Positions 26,401 to 37,009 of a stretch of DNA of 64,000 nt are shown in pieces; the first letter of the stretch is position 1; every line of letters begins with the position of its first letter. The DNA is from Phytoseiulus persimilis. Its lineage: Eukaryota > Arthropoda > Arachnida > Mesostigmata > Phytoseiidae. The notes under the pieces were generated by a model, which was not told where the DNA came from, did not search any database, and was given only the letters and a program-made list of their open reading frames with translations. The translations under genes were made by a program, and so were the position numbers. The DNA lies in assembly GCA_037576195.1 (NCBI GenBank), contig CM075103.1, forward strand, positions 24,986,001 through 25,050,000, in the 5' to 3' direction.

Positions 26401-26990
26401 TATCATCCAAAACGAGACGAACAAGGTTGGTCCATGACACTTCTATGACTGACTTCTTGCTGTTGCTGAGGAGCTCAATTAGTTGCTCTCCGCCCACAGC
26501 TCTCTTGAAACTCCCACCGAGCGACTGAGAGAACTCCGTCTCTTCTGTCGGACAAAACTCGACACCTCGGCGTCATTCGGAGGAAACTCCTCATTTTGAT
26601 TTGGAACCCCAAACCGTTCATCCGATTGCGGCCAAACGCCAACGATGTGTGTCATATCGTTTTTCGATCGAGGATCAGAGCACTCTTACCCTTGAGCCCC
26701 GGGGTTTGTGAGAATTTCTGAGATCCTCCAACCGATGTCGAGTCCGCGCCCCGGTAGGGGAGCGCGGGGGTTATCGATGCAATAGAATGCGCGTCATTCG
26801 GTTTTACTCCGACTTATCGTCTAACCGAGCGATACTGAACCGTCTGGATTAGCTTCCTCGAGGGCTGGAAGTGGCTTGGCAGGCCAGAGAAGGCGCCACA
26901 ACGGAACAAGGGAAGGCGGGAACCTTTTTATCGTGTGCAACGAGAATGTTATGGGATGCGATCTCTCTCCCATGTCATCGGAGGAGGTGC
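23480..26990. other. Gene-poor stretch
   Basis: No gene supported. The only regulatory-looking item is a perfect NRF1-type palindrome at 25848-25857. Open frames here are short and overlapping. Confidence 0.4.
25848..25857. promoter_or_regulatory. NRF1-type palindrome GCGCATGCGC
   Basis: An exact match to the NRF1 / EWG core, identical to that in front of the DEPDC1-like gene. A 10-mer is expected about 0.06 times in 64 kb, so two copies are more than chance suggests. No gene was recognised next to it. Confidence 0.3.
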
Positions 26991-26999
26991 AGATCTCCA

Positions 27000-27280
27000 C
27001 AGAGGAGTCTGGTTGGGATCACGTGACAACGCGGCCCGCACCCAAACCGTGATCTCTTGCGAACGCTCTCAGGGCTCCGGAAGAAGAATTCTGAGAAAGT
27101 TCCAGCCCTCCACTGCCGCTCGCATCGGTTTGTTCCTGCAAAGTCCAAGCACTCGGATCTGACATGAATCGGGAACTCGTTGAGCCGCTTCGTTAACAAC
27201 TTCCCGAAAAGCTCTCCACGCAAGCTCCGTATAGGGAAATGAAGGGGCCGGAAATTCATAGGAAGGTTGAGTTTTGGTCA
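27000..27280 (+). repeat. Left member of a diverged inverted repeat pair
   Basis: Several blocks match the reverse complement of 29370-29620 in the same order: CCGTGA, ATTCTGAGAAAGTT followed by CAGCCCTC, CTCCACGCAA, and GGGCCGGA. The blocks are separated by poorly conserved spacers, so this is an old dispersed repeat or the eroded end of a 2.6-kb element. No coding signal seen. Confidence 0.5.
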
Positions 27281-28235
27281 CCGCCGTGACACCGCGGAAA
27301 ACGTTTGTGGCTGTCGCAGCAGGCTGCTTGGACTGTTTATGATCTCCCAGTTGGGTGGACCAAGATAACTGAATGATTTTGACTCATTCTGATCTCATGG
27401 GTTGAGATAATCCCATGGAGCGAGCTTCCGATATTTTTTCCGAACGACGGCGAACTTGAGTCAGTCAAAACTTCTTGACGGGCCTATCTACACGGAACGT
27501 TTCCAAAGCTGCACTCCGCGGCATTACCGGTCTCCGCCAGAGCGGTGCAGTCATAGATGGCACCTGGAAGTACCTGGATTGCCTTCTCACAAGCTTGAAG
27601 TTCGTTGATTCTCGGGGAGGTCACAGGGCTGCGTCCCACTCACGATTCGGCATGAGATCTGTATACGTCATCGAGGAGCTGACTTTCGAGTTTATCAACG
27701 TTTCTCGTTGCAATATCCACCTCATTTCTCATCAGATCACGATTTTGACTGAAAGTTTTTCATTCTGTCGTCCCTGAACGTCTTTTCGTGGCCGGAGACG
27801 GCGGTATCACACTATTCCCTCAGTGTTACTCGACAAACAATGAGTCTCCTCGAAATATTCCGACCACCGGAACCGGAACAAGAACCTGCTTGCAACCATC
27901 GGTCCATTCTTCGCTGATGACAAAGACAAATCGAAGAACATGTATTTGTTCAGCTTAGAACAATCGTGTAACCTGCTTCTTGATTGTTGTGGTTGCTGGC
28001 GATCCGCGGAGACGGTTGAGCACGTTCCTCCCGCCAAATGCTTTTGAAACCGCATCGGATCGAGCGCTTCGACACGCGTTGTAATTAAGACAAAACAAGG
28101 TCGTGTGAGCGATCCCTCCCGAGCTGCGGATCCGACGGAATTTTGACGCACGAGCAATAGAAGAGTTCCTGGATTGGTTATAAGGGGAAAGAGTGCAATC
28201 GAAAGGCGTAGATGGATATTCCCGGATTGTTTCAA

Positions 28236-28330
28236 GAGGGGCTCTCATTTTCTCCTCACGGGCCCCCGGGGACCACAGAAATGCCTGATGGACCCCCTGG
28301 GGTCCGCGACCCCAAAATTGAGGGCCGGTG
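28236..28330 (-). mobile_element. hAT-like terminal fragment
   Basis: Read on the minus strand from 28330, the sequence begins CACCGGCCCTCAATTTTGG and then GTCGCGGACCCC. This resembles the ends of many hAT elements (CAGTGGTTCTCAACC... followed by a GCGGACCCC block). The first bases deviate from CAG. The partner end was not found, so this is probably a solo or truncated end. Confidence 0.4.
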
Positions 28331-29369
28331 TTCTAATGATTGAATGATCCGTCAATCGAACTGCGGTTTTCAAAGCACACAACGGAGGCTCGAATCCTTT
28401 CCTGCGCGAGCTCTCGCGGGTCATGTCTCCTGGGAAGATGGTTACTTTGCGGTCATTTTCAAGACGCTGCTCCCTCGTCATCACTTCCGTCCGCCTATTC
28501 TGATCGAATTTCCTTTCCTGGGCGAGGGCTCTTTCGACTATTCGACCGGGATCACAAGTCACGAGGAAACCGGCGATCTACACGGGAGGGGGGGGGGGGC
28601 GGAGGGACGTCAGACCCCGGACGATTCGAGATCGAGCGCTTGCTTTCAACAGAGAAACGCCCGGCAGGATGAAAATGTCCCTGGAATGTCTGAGAAGATT
28701 AGTCCGGCTGTTGCAATGACTCGTAGACCTTCCGCGTCGAACAATGCCAGGTCGGGAGACTCGCATTGTCCGAGTGGGGACGAGTCGGATTTTAGCTCTC
28801 TTCCAACCGCTTTGGATATCACTTGCCCCGACCATATAGCGTCAGACCCTCACATGAACTAACGTTGTCCCACCAAAATCAGGCAACAACGTTGCTTTCG
28901 CCTGAAAGGACTGACAACACTCGGCTGCTGCTCCTTGGTTGCGCGCGCCATATTTTACTGAACCTGTGGAAGGCACCTGTCGTCGATGCCTCATCGTCAC
29001 GCGTCAGAACTAATCGGCCTCTTCGTGCCTAGTGGAGCTGACGGGGACAACTCCAACACAGGCATATGCTAGTCGATGTTTACAATCAATGCTGCAGCTG
29101 ACTGAGGCGCGCAGCCTAGGAACACGTCTTCCGCGTTATACAGTCATCTCCCTGATAAGTGTTCACTGATGAGATCGGCGGATAGATGAGTCCTTTCTGA
29201 TTCAACATCCTGGCGAGCCAGAGGGGCAGGTATATTTCCGACGACAACGGTGTGCTCAGCATGAAGGAACCCGGTTTGGGTTCTACCTCGAAGTCTGGTC
29301 GCGAATCTTGATCCGAGTTGATGTGGATCAGGAAGAATGAACCACGGTGGAAGATCTATCAGAAAGAAT

Positions 29370-29620
29370 CGACTTCTGAATCCTCCGGCCCGCAATTAGC
29401 CAGATCCTACCTTTTCTGTTCGAGATTTGCGTGGAGGGCTTCTGGATCCCTATTCTTGGTTCCTCGGTCTTTGACCCCTAAACCAATCAGGTCAGCAGAG
29501 GGCTGAAACTTCCTCAGAATACTTCTCTTAAAATCCGAGGAGCACTGACGCAGTGTCACGGATTTTCGAAAGCGGGGTGTTTTACGGAAAAAGGTTCCTG
29601 GCGAACATTCAGCCACACGA
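29370..29620 (-). repeat. Right member of a diverged inverted repeat pair
   Basis: Reverse-complement counterpart of 27000-27280. The clearest shared block is TATTCTGAGGAAGTTTCAGC on the minus strand at about 29500-29525. The two members enclose about 2.1 kb, within which a hAT-like end lies at 28.3 kb. Confidence 0.5.
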
Positions 29621-29624
29621 TGAA

Positions 29625-31680
29625 CCAAACCTCCTTTGATGAAGCGATAGAGTACGATTTCAGCAAGTTCGATGGGGATTGTTCCGAAGAAGGGATGCGT
29701 CAGAACGAACGTGAAGCCGGTATTTGAGGGTTCCGGAAATTCTTTCCGGGGGTTATGAATGTCGGTTTACATTGTTAAATTAATTACCTCACCCACATTG
29801 TTGCGGCAGATTTCACACCTACTCCAAACGCAAATTTCGGTGAGCTCCGACCAATAGGCGCTGCTGCAGTTGATGAGATCGGGAGCTTGTCCCCGCCCCC
29901 GAGAGCACCTCAGATCCCAGATTCGATGCGAAATCGTAGCAGACGATCTCCCGTCGGGTGAGACTATCGCTTCTTCCGGTTGTGGTGTAATTCTGTAGTG
30001 GTATTCGGAATCGATCGCGAAGCGGAGTTTTCCTAAACGGGATAATGTTGTGATTGCTTGTGGCTGTACCTCGGCAGTAGCCTGAGGAATCAGAAAGATG
30101 AGAGTCATCGTGGAGACCCATTGATTTTTCGCCCGCGGAACGCAGCAATGCCTGCGATCCTCGACGCTTCCACGGAGCTGTGGGCCCTCCCTTCGGGGAA
30201 CTGCCGAAGTCTCGTTTCTTCAGTTGAGTCCGCAATCCATCTCTCAGGACCCATCATCGATTCGAATTTCCGAGAGAAAACTCCCAAGGTCGATCCGGAT
30301 CGGCTCACGCACCGAAAGTTCGGAACTTTCCGGACTTCGAGAAGGGGCGTCGAAACGCGGAATCGTGATTAGGGAGGGAGATTTCTTTGAGTCGAACAGC
30401 TGAGGCAGTCCACCCGATAAATTGTTACGCGCGAAGTCGAGGTGAACTCCCATCTCGCAAAAGTTGAAGCTTCCCCCTCGCTTCCTTGACCTTCGCCGCC
30501 TCCACCGGAGGGGGAGAATTCGGCCAGGAACGGCTCTCCGAGGAACGACCCCAGAGCTGTGATGAAGACTTTGATCTCGGGGAGGAATCTACTGAGCATA
30601 GATTCACGGTTTTTTGCATTTGGACTTCGGCCCGCTCTAAGAATCGCGCTCACAAAGCAACGCGTCCCGCGCTCCCCCTCGTCTGCCTTGTGACGTAACT
30701 CCATCGACGTAGTATTCAAGAGCTACCCACGCTGGATTTTTTTTACGATCGAGAACTCCGGTGGACTGCCATCCACGCCCACATTCGCTGCAAGCGTTGT
30801 TCGATGGGGATAATCGTCTCGCAGCTCCGACGCTGGAGTGACATTCGGAGTTGAGCTCGAGCAAGCTAGGAAAATATGATAACGCCTGTCAGCATGCTAT
30901 GTTCAAAGGCTGTAGGCTCTCGAGCGAAAACGGGACGAAAGCCCATGTTTCCGAGTTTTCCCTTCGTGCCCAATCGGTTGCCGAGTCTGCGCGACAGAAT
31001 ATTGACCTCACCCACCCCGATGCCACCCAGTGTGCGGAACCAGGAACATCTTCTTCGAGTGCGACGACGTCCATTCCACAGAAAATGATATGCTCGAACG
31101 ACTTGGACTCCTCGGGGGGAAAACAGAACCCATCTCTGCTAAACAAAACGAGAAGAATCCTGGGAGGAAGGAGTCCACCCGATCCGCGAGAGCACCTGAC
31201 ATGAAAGGCGGAGTTGGGCTGGATGGATCATGTACCAGTTACCCGAAGCCCAGTTACCCGAATCCAAATCACCGCTAAACGTCATGCGTTGAAGCTCCTT
31301 GTGTTTAGCGATTCGCACGCCCATAGAACTTCGGAAGTTCAACTCAACCCATACTACCTTTCCCTCGAGAATGACGTTACCCAAGAGTTCCAGTCTCCTA
31401 TCTCGCTTGAAGTTTTCAATATTTCCACTGCGACTCCGAAAGTCATCCTTCACAGTGAAGTATCGTTCTCAATATTCTTAACTTGATACTCTCTCGTTAG
31501 TTTACTGGTCAAGAATCGCCAACCCTGCCATGGCCTGCTCTGCTGCGCGCGCTTTTCGGGAAATCCGGCTTCATACGGGAGGACCTAGCAGATCCCCGCG
31601 AGTTTTCGCTCGTGGGTTTCCATGATTCTCAAGCGATATTTGTCCATGGGTCCGTCGTGACTCTAGGCTCTGCCGGACCG
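29625..31680. other. Gene-poor stretch
   Basis: No gene supported. A 113-codon minus-strand frame (29767-30108) has an acceptor-like TTTCTGATTCCTCAG at its start and a donor-like GGTGAGG near its end, so it could be an exon, but the translation is not recognisable and no partner exon was found. Confidence 0.35.
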
Positions 31681-31757
31681 GAGCAGGGGTGGGCAAAGTT
31701 CGGCCCGCGAGTGGACCACGGCGTTTGAGCAGGGCTCTGCGCATTTCGAGCGCTTAA

Positions 31758-33611
31758 GGGGGTTCCCTACTTTTGTTCATGTTCCTCGTTTTAAGCCCCT
31801 GTATGACCGAGAGGGCTGAAACTTCGCTTGGCCCTCCCTCGGCCCTCGAAACGAAGACTGAAGTTGGGGCATGGCGGGCAAAAAAAGGGAGAGGGCTCTA
31901 GCCCGATCTAACGAAAAACCTTCGAATTCGAGCGGCCAACGATATTCGCATCGAGAACGGATGGAGACGCTTTCGTTATGACTCCATATTCGGATTCCTC
32001 GTCGAAAATGCTGTTGATTGCAAAAAAAATTACTCGATTCGGCCAAGCTCTCATGTAGTTATGGCGGACACAAACCACTGAGTTAGTCCAGAATGACGTT
32101 TCTGGTTGATGGATCGTAGATATCTTCGCTCCTGGTTGAGATAATTTCATGAAATTGGGTTGTTTTATAGCCATACGTATCCCATACATGCACATCGAGT
32201 TTGATTCGATTAGGCCTAAGGGCAGCGGAGATGAGAGCGACTGCATTACTTCACACTCACTGCGCTAAACGTAAAGGACATTTTTGAACCGAGAACGGAC
32301 AGAGAAGCTTTCGGTTTGATTGCATGTTCGGATTCCTCATTCGAAATGCTTTAATTTCAAAAAAAGAAATGCTCGATTCGACCAATATTTCGCGAAGATT
32401 GAAATCCGAGCTCCGAATCGCTCAGATCACATCGAGCAGCTGATGGGGCACGCCTAATCTTTGCCGCCTTTCGACCTAGCTCGATGAAATTTTCTGTGTG
32501 TGTAAAGTCCATGGATGGCTATCGCAGGTCAAAACTTCATGAATTTATCTCAACCTGGAGCGAAGATATTCAAGCTCAACCAGCCAGGATCATCTTTCTG
32601 GACTATCTCGAAGGGTTGAACGATTCTTACTTCGCGGAATCTTGGTCGAATCAAGCTCTTCGTTTGACTGAAATCGTAGCATTTTCAATGAGGAATCCGA
32701 ATATGCAATCAGACCGAAAGCGTTTTTTCCGTTCTCGATCTGAAATCCGAGCTCCGAACCGCTCAGATCACATCGAGCAGCTGATGGGCCACGCCTAATC
32801 TTTGCCGCCTTTCGACCTAGCTCAATGAAGTTTTCTGTGTGCGTCAAGTACATGGGTGGCTATCGCAGGTCAAAATTTCATGAGTTTATCTGAACCTGGA
32901 GCGAAGATATTCAAGCTCAACCAGCCAGAATCATCTTTCTGGACTATCTCGAAGGGTTGAGCAATTCTTACGCCGTGAAATCTTGGTCGAATCGAGCCCT
33001 TCTTTTTTCGAAATCGGAGCATTTTCAATGAGGAAGCCGAATATGCAATCAAACCGAAAGCGTCTCTGTCCGTTCTAGGCTTCAAAAATGTTGTTTACGT
33101 TCAGCACAGTGAATTCGAAGTAATGCGGTCGCTCTCATCTCCGCTGCCCTTAGGCCTAGTTGAATCAAACTTGGTGTGCGTGTATAGGATACGTATGGCT
33201 ATCAAATTACCTAATTTCATGAAATTATCCCAACCAGGAGCGAAGATATATGCGATCCAACAACCAGAAACGTCATTCTATATTGACTCAGTGGTTCATG
33301 TCCGCCATAACTACATGAAAGCTTGACCGAATCGGGTCATTTTTTTTTAAATCGATAGCATTTTTGACCAGGAATCCGAATATGAATTCATAACCAAAGC
33401 GTCTCCATCCGTTCTCGATGCGAATATCGTTGGCCGCTCGAATTCGGAGGTTTTTCGTTAGATCGGGCTAGAGCCCTCTCCCTTTTTTTGCCCGCCATGC
33501 CCCAACTTCAGTCTTCGTTTCGAGGGCCGTGGGACAGCCAAGCGAAGTTTCAGCCCTCTCGGTCATACAGGGACTTAAAACGAGGAACATGAACAAAAGT
33601 AGGGAACCCCC
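31758..33611. mobile_element. TTAA-flanked foldback / long-TIR transposon
   Basis: The arms at 31758-32396 and 32974-33611 are close reverse complements of about 640 bp, starting GGGGGTTCCCTACTTTTG. Both ends are bordered by TTAA (31754-31757 and 33612-33615), a candidate target-site duplication as used by piggyBac, Kolobok and Sola3 elements. The loop and inner arms consist of a tandemly repeated module of about 340 bp that is itself related to the arm sequence, so the element is largely one module in four orientated copies. No transposase frame is visible: an open frame of 104 codons in the loop looks incidental. The element sits inside hAT-like DNA and is therefore younger than it. The high arm similarity also suggests fairly recent insertion or gene conversion between arms. 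Confidence 0.85.
32401..33076 (+). repeat. Tandem duplication of a ~340-bp module inside the foldback
   Basis: The block starting GAAATCCGAGCTCCGAA at 32401 recurs at 32742 (offset 341) with few differences over its length. Each copy contains a sentence also found in the terminal arms (TTCATGA.TTTATC, GGAGCGAAGATAT, AATCCGAATATG.A). Confidence 0.85.
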
Positions 33612-33999
33612 TTAAAGTCGACAAATCGCTTCCATGGAAAGAGATTCAACATTTCCTACGATCTTCCCCAACCCGAGTGAGTCTCCTCACCTTGGTGGAC
33701 CGGTGAGTCGTGTGTTCACTCTTCGTTAGTCACATCGAGGTGTTGTGATTTTTCTGGAGTTCAGATTTCTCATCCACTCCAAGGATACGATTCCTGAGCT
33801 TGAACCCTAATCTTCGCCGGATGTCGCTCTTTGGAGACATGTCATATGGACCACGAACACTTCGAGCTTGCCGAGATCCTCTGGCGGCCCGTGAGTTTGC
33901 ACGGCCGCATTGGTGCTCTGCTCTGCGGCCCGCGAAGCAGCTCGTAGGGCGCGCGGGCCAGATTTTGCGGCCCGGGTAACAGGGATAGGACGGCTAGAG

Positions 34000-36830
34000 T
34001 TGAGCGTTCGAATCGCTCCAATTTGGCCAAACAAGTACCCATGCTCGCATGATTTGTGCGCGAGTTTCTCCCATATCCAACTCGACCGCTGACGATTAGC
34101 AGCGGAGCTTGCGGTCCGGAGCCCAGTTGACAATGGGGTAGGCATGGCAGGGAAAGTACTCCGATAGCTCGATCCGACAGTTGCGAATAAGGCGAGCGAA
34201 AGACACCGTTCCTTCTCGACAATGTCGAGTGCTTCATAACACTGAACTCAATTCCACCAAATTCATCTCAATCTCCACCCACGGTTCGAATGAAACACAC
34301 GGCTTGAAATGCTTTCGTCTCATACTCAATCCGTCTGATGAGAAGAAGGAAATCTCATTAGTGATTGCGGAACGCCCGATTTTCGAGGGCCTCGGTTGCA
34401 AGAAGAGACTATATTATGAAGTGAGCCCGTTCTACCGAGCGATGTAAGTCAATCGATTCACTCGTCCCATAGGGATTTGAGGGGGAATCGATAATAATTC
34501 ATGCTTGGAAGTACGGGCTCCGGTGATGACGAACGAGCCTGTAAGCCCCGATGTTTCGACGGTCATGCGCTGATTTGAAGTTAGAAAATCTCGTGATTGT
34601 CGCGAAACAGACGCTTGATACGCCAAGCACTGTGACCAAAATATGCGGGAAATCAAAAGGCGGCGAAATTACGAATAACACTGGTCTACGAAGTTTTGAA
34701 TGCTTGCTTCGCCTAATCATCCGTAGCGGTGAGTCTTGATAGACTCCACGCCAGTTCAACCTCTCAGACAGAAGTTTGCCGTATTCAAACGAAAGCTGAA
34801 CCGAAACCACTGACTGGAGCTAACGCATGTCGAAAACAGAAACCACCGATACCACGGAGTACGAGCTCCAGCTGACAGAAGTATTGCGCAGTACACGTTG
34901 GATATGAGTCGCATACCACCCAATTATCGAGAAGGCTCGGTCTCGACCTGTCGGGGCATTGGAACTTTGCGGTCCTCGTTCTCGGGCAAGGCCGAACGCC
35001 CCCAGTCCCTCATCGCATGGCTCATCTGCTGACGAGGAGGAGCGCTCCTTACATAAATGTCCCCTCCAGGATTCTCTGACCGCCGACGGCGACGTCGGGA
35101 ATACGTGATTGCATAACTGATCGAAATTTCCGCTGACATGAACCTCTCGAGTCAGCGATTGTTTCACGATAAATATTGTGTAATGAATCTGACATGCCGC
35201 TGGGTGAGGGCGTGGAGTCATGAGCCACCGAAGCTCGTCGTTCCTACTTCAACGGAGCGATCTCTTCGCGGTAGAAACAGAGTGACTGACTCACCCATTC
35301 GCGAGCATCCAACCTTAACGAATTTCAATCCCTAGTGCGATTATTTGTCGTTTGCGCTTCCACTCTGCTGCCTCGACGCCCACCGTTTGGCCGAGTTGTG
35401 CCGCTGCACTTCTTGCTCAATAGACTTCATTATGGGAACAAGCGATTCGAAAGTTGGTCAATCGTCACAGGAATAATGCGGGGGGGGGGGATGAAACCGA
35501 GCCCATGGTCCCGCCTTTCGAAACCTTCACACAGATCAGGGCCACATGCTGACATAATAACTCAAGTCAGATATCCTCATTGTGAGCACTGGGCAAATCA
35601 TGTTGAAGGGTGATAGCAAGCTAGATGACAGCGCATCTCGGAGACAAACACCTAATGAATGATTTTCGATTTGGAAGGGCAGAAGAGGGAGCTCAGAGGA
35701 TGCCGCTTCCGCTGACTCCGTCAGTGGGTCTTTTGATGAATCGTCTAGTTTTGTAATAATCTATTGCTTTGGCAGAGCGTGAGGCGCGATCAATCATACC
35801 AAACTCATTCATGGAGTGGAGTGCCTCGCTGTTATGGACAGTCCTCTGTTGAATCGGGTGCTGCGGATCTCAGGCTGACCCAAGGTCAACCTCGGAGCGA
35901 CGAATCGAGAATATGTCCGAGCAATCTCAGGCCAGCCGGGTATTTCTGCTGACTTTTCCCGCGACCATTTCATTACTGCTCCCCCCCCCCCCCTCCCACA
36001 GACTGTCGTTCTCGGAAAATACGTTTCTAACGCTTCACCCTTGTCGGGCTCAGGTTTCTCCGAGCTTCGGCACCGAAAAGCCCCGTGATTGGAAGTTTCG
36101 CGAAAGAACGGGCTCCGTCGGCGCGAGAATGTCGAAGCATTCGAGACGTTCGGTGGGAGGTTGCTTTACAGTGTCCTCCGAGAGCTCATGTGCCACATTA
36201 CTCAGGTGCAAACCCTCGATGGTCTCGGTTCCAACGAACTTGTTCGGGAGAATCCGTCATCCACGACTTCCTGCGACACGTTAGAAGGGTGCTCAGACTA
36301 TTCCGCCGTCCGGATCGAAATTCACGCACAGGAGCTTATCGAAAGCTCTTCGCAGAGGCTGCAAAACCTTAGTCCGCGGAGCGATCGTGCTCTGCCACCC
36401 ACTTTCCATTGTTCTGCAGTCGAATCTCCGTGGAGCACTAGGACTGATCGGCTCTATTTTTTCAAGCTTGTCGAGCACTTGAAAGTCGAACAAGGACTCA
36501 CCGAATTCATAATAGTGAGCTCGCTCGCGCAGGGCGGGGGCCCGTCAACGAAGCACGTATACCGAGACCGGCAAATTAGGCTTTTCGACCTTACCTTAAA
36601 GTACAACGATCGCAACATCCTGTCGTTTCTAGAGGCCGTAGCGCACAACATCTCATTCCGGAGACCAACTTCCGCTTCATGAATCTCCATGTGGTTCTTA
36701 CTCACTCGCTCTTGAGTGTTGCGTTTTGCTGTGATTCCATAAGAAAAATCCACAGAGTTCGATGTGTTTTCATTATCAGCTGTACCGAATACCCAGAGAA
36801 TATGAGAGCCTCGGGATTACTTCGGAAACA
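34000..36830. other. Gene-poor stretch
   Basis: No gene supported. A long frame at 36089-36682 (+, 197 codons from a TTG) lies after a C-run ending in a splice-acceptor-like CCCACAG (35994-36000), but an in-frame stop directly precedes it and the product is not recognisable. Homopolymers: G-run at 35480-35490, C-run at 35981-35993. Confidence 0.4.
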
Positions 36831-36835
36831 CTCCC

Positions 36836-36968
36836 GCTCAAAGTTCCGTCCCGCTCGAGGGTCCGTTCAGCTCAGAAGTCCGTTTCCGCCCAAAACGTTC
36901 CGCTCGAATTTACTTCCCGCTCAAATGTAGGATCGCTCAGGTGTACGTTCCGCTCGAATTACTCGGCA
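36836..36968 (+). repeat. Degenerate 17-bp tandem array (CCCGCTCAAA-type units)
   Basis: About eight units with a CCGCTC core recur every 15-17 bp, e.g. TCCCGCTCAAAGTTCCG and TTCCGCTCGAATTTACT. The period and degree of drift match the arms of the foldback-type loci elsewhere in the window, but I found no inverted partner here. Confidence 0.65.
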
Positions 36969-36980
36969 TCGGAAAAGTAT

Positions 36981-37001
36981 GTGGGTCCAGTCGGGACCCA
37001 C
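36981..37001. repeat. Perfect 8-bp-stem hairpin next to the 17-bp array
   Basis: GTGGGTCC and GGACCCAC are separated by five bases. It lies 13 bp beyond the end of the 17-bp array and could mark an element border. Confidence 0.6.
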
Positions 37002-37009
37002 TGAATTTC

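Larger units (their letters stand above)
31684..33990 (+). mobile_element. Old hAT-like element carrying a nested foldback
   Basis: The left end starts CAGGGGTGGGCAAAGTTCGG and continues CCCGCGAG, a typical hAT (Charlie-like) terminus. At about 33885-33990 repeated GCGGCCCG blocks and GCGGGCCAGATTTTGCGGCC look like the matching right end, though the last bases (AACAGGG) are drifted. Without the foldback inserted at 31758-33611 the hAT-derived DNA is only about 450 bp, so it is a non-autonomous or deleted copy. No transposase motif is left and no clean 8-bp target duplication is visible. Confidence 0.45.

Noticed and set aside
29767-30108. Minus-strand frame with splice-like borders
   Set aside because: An acceptor-like and a donor-like site are present, but such sites are common by chance and the product is not recognisable.
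36089-36682. 197-codon plus-strand frame after an acceptor-like C-run
   Set aside because: It begins at TTG with a stop codon directly before it, its translation matches no known domain, and one frame of this length is about what chance gives in 64 kb at this base composition.
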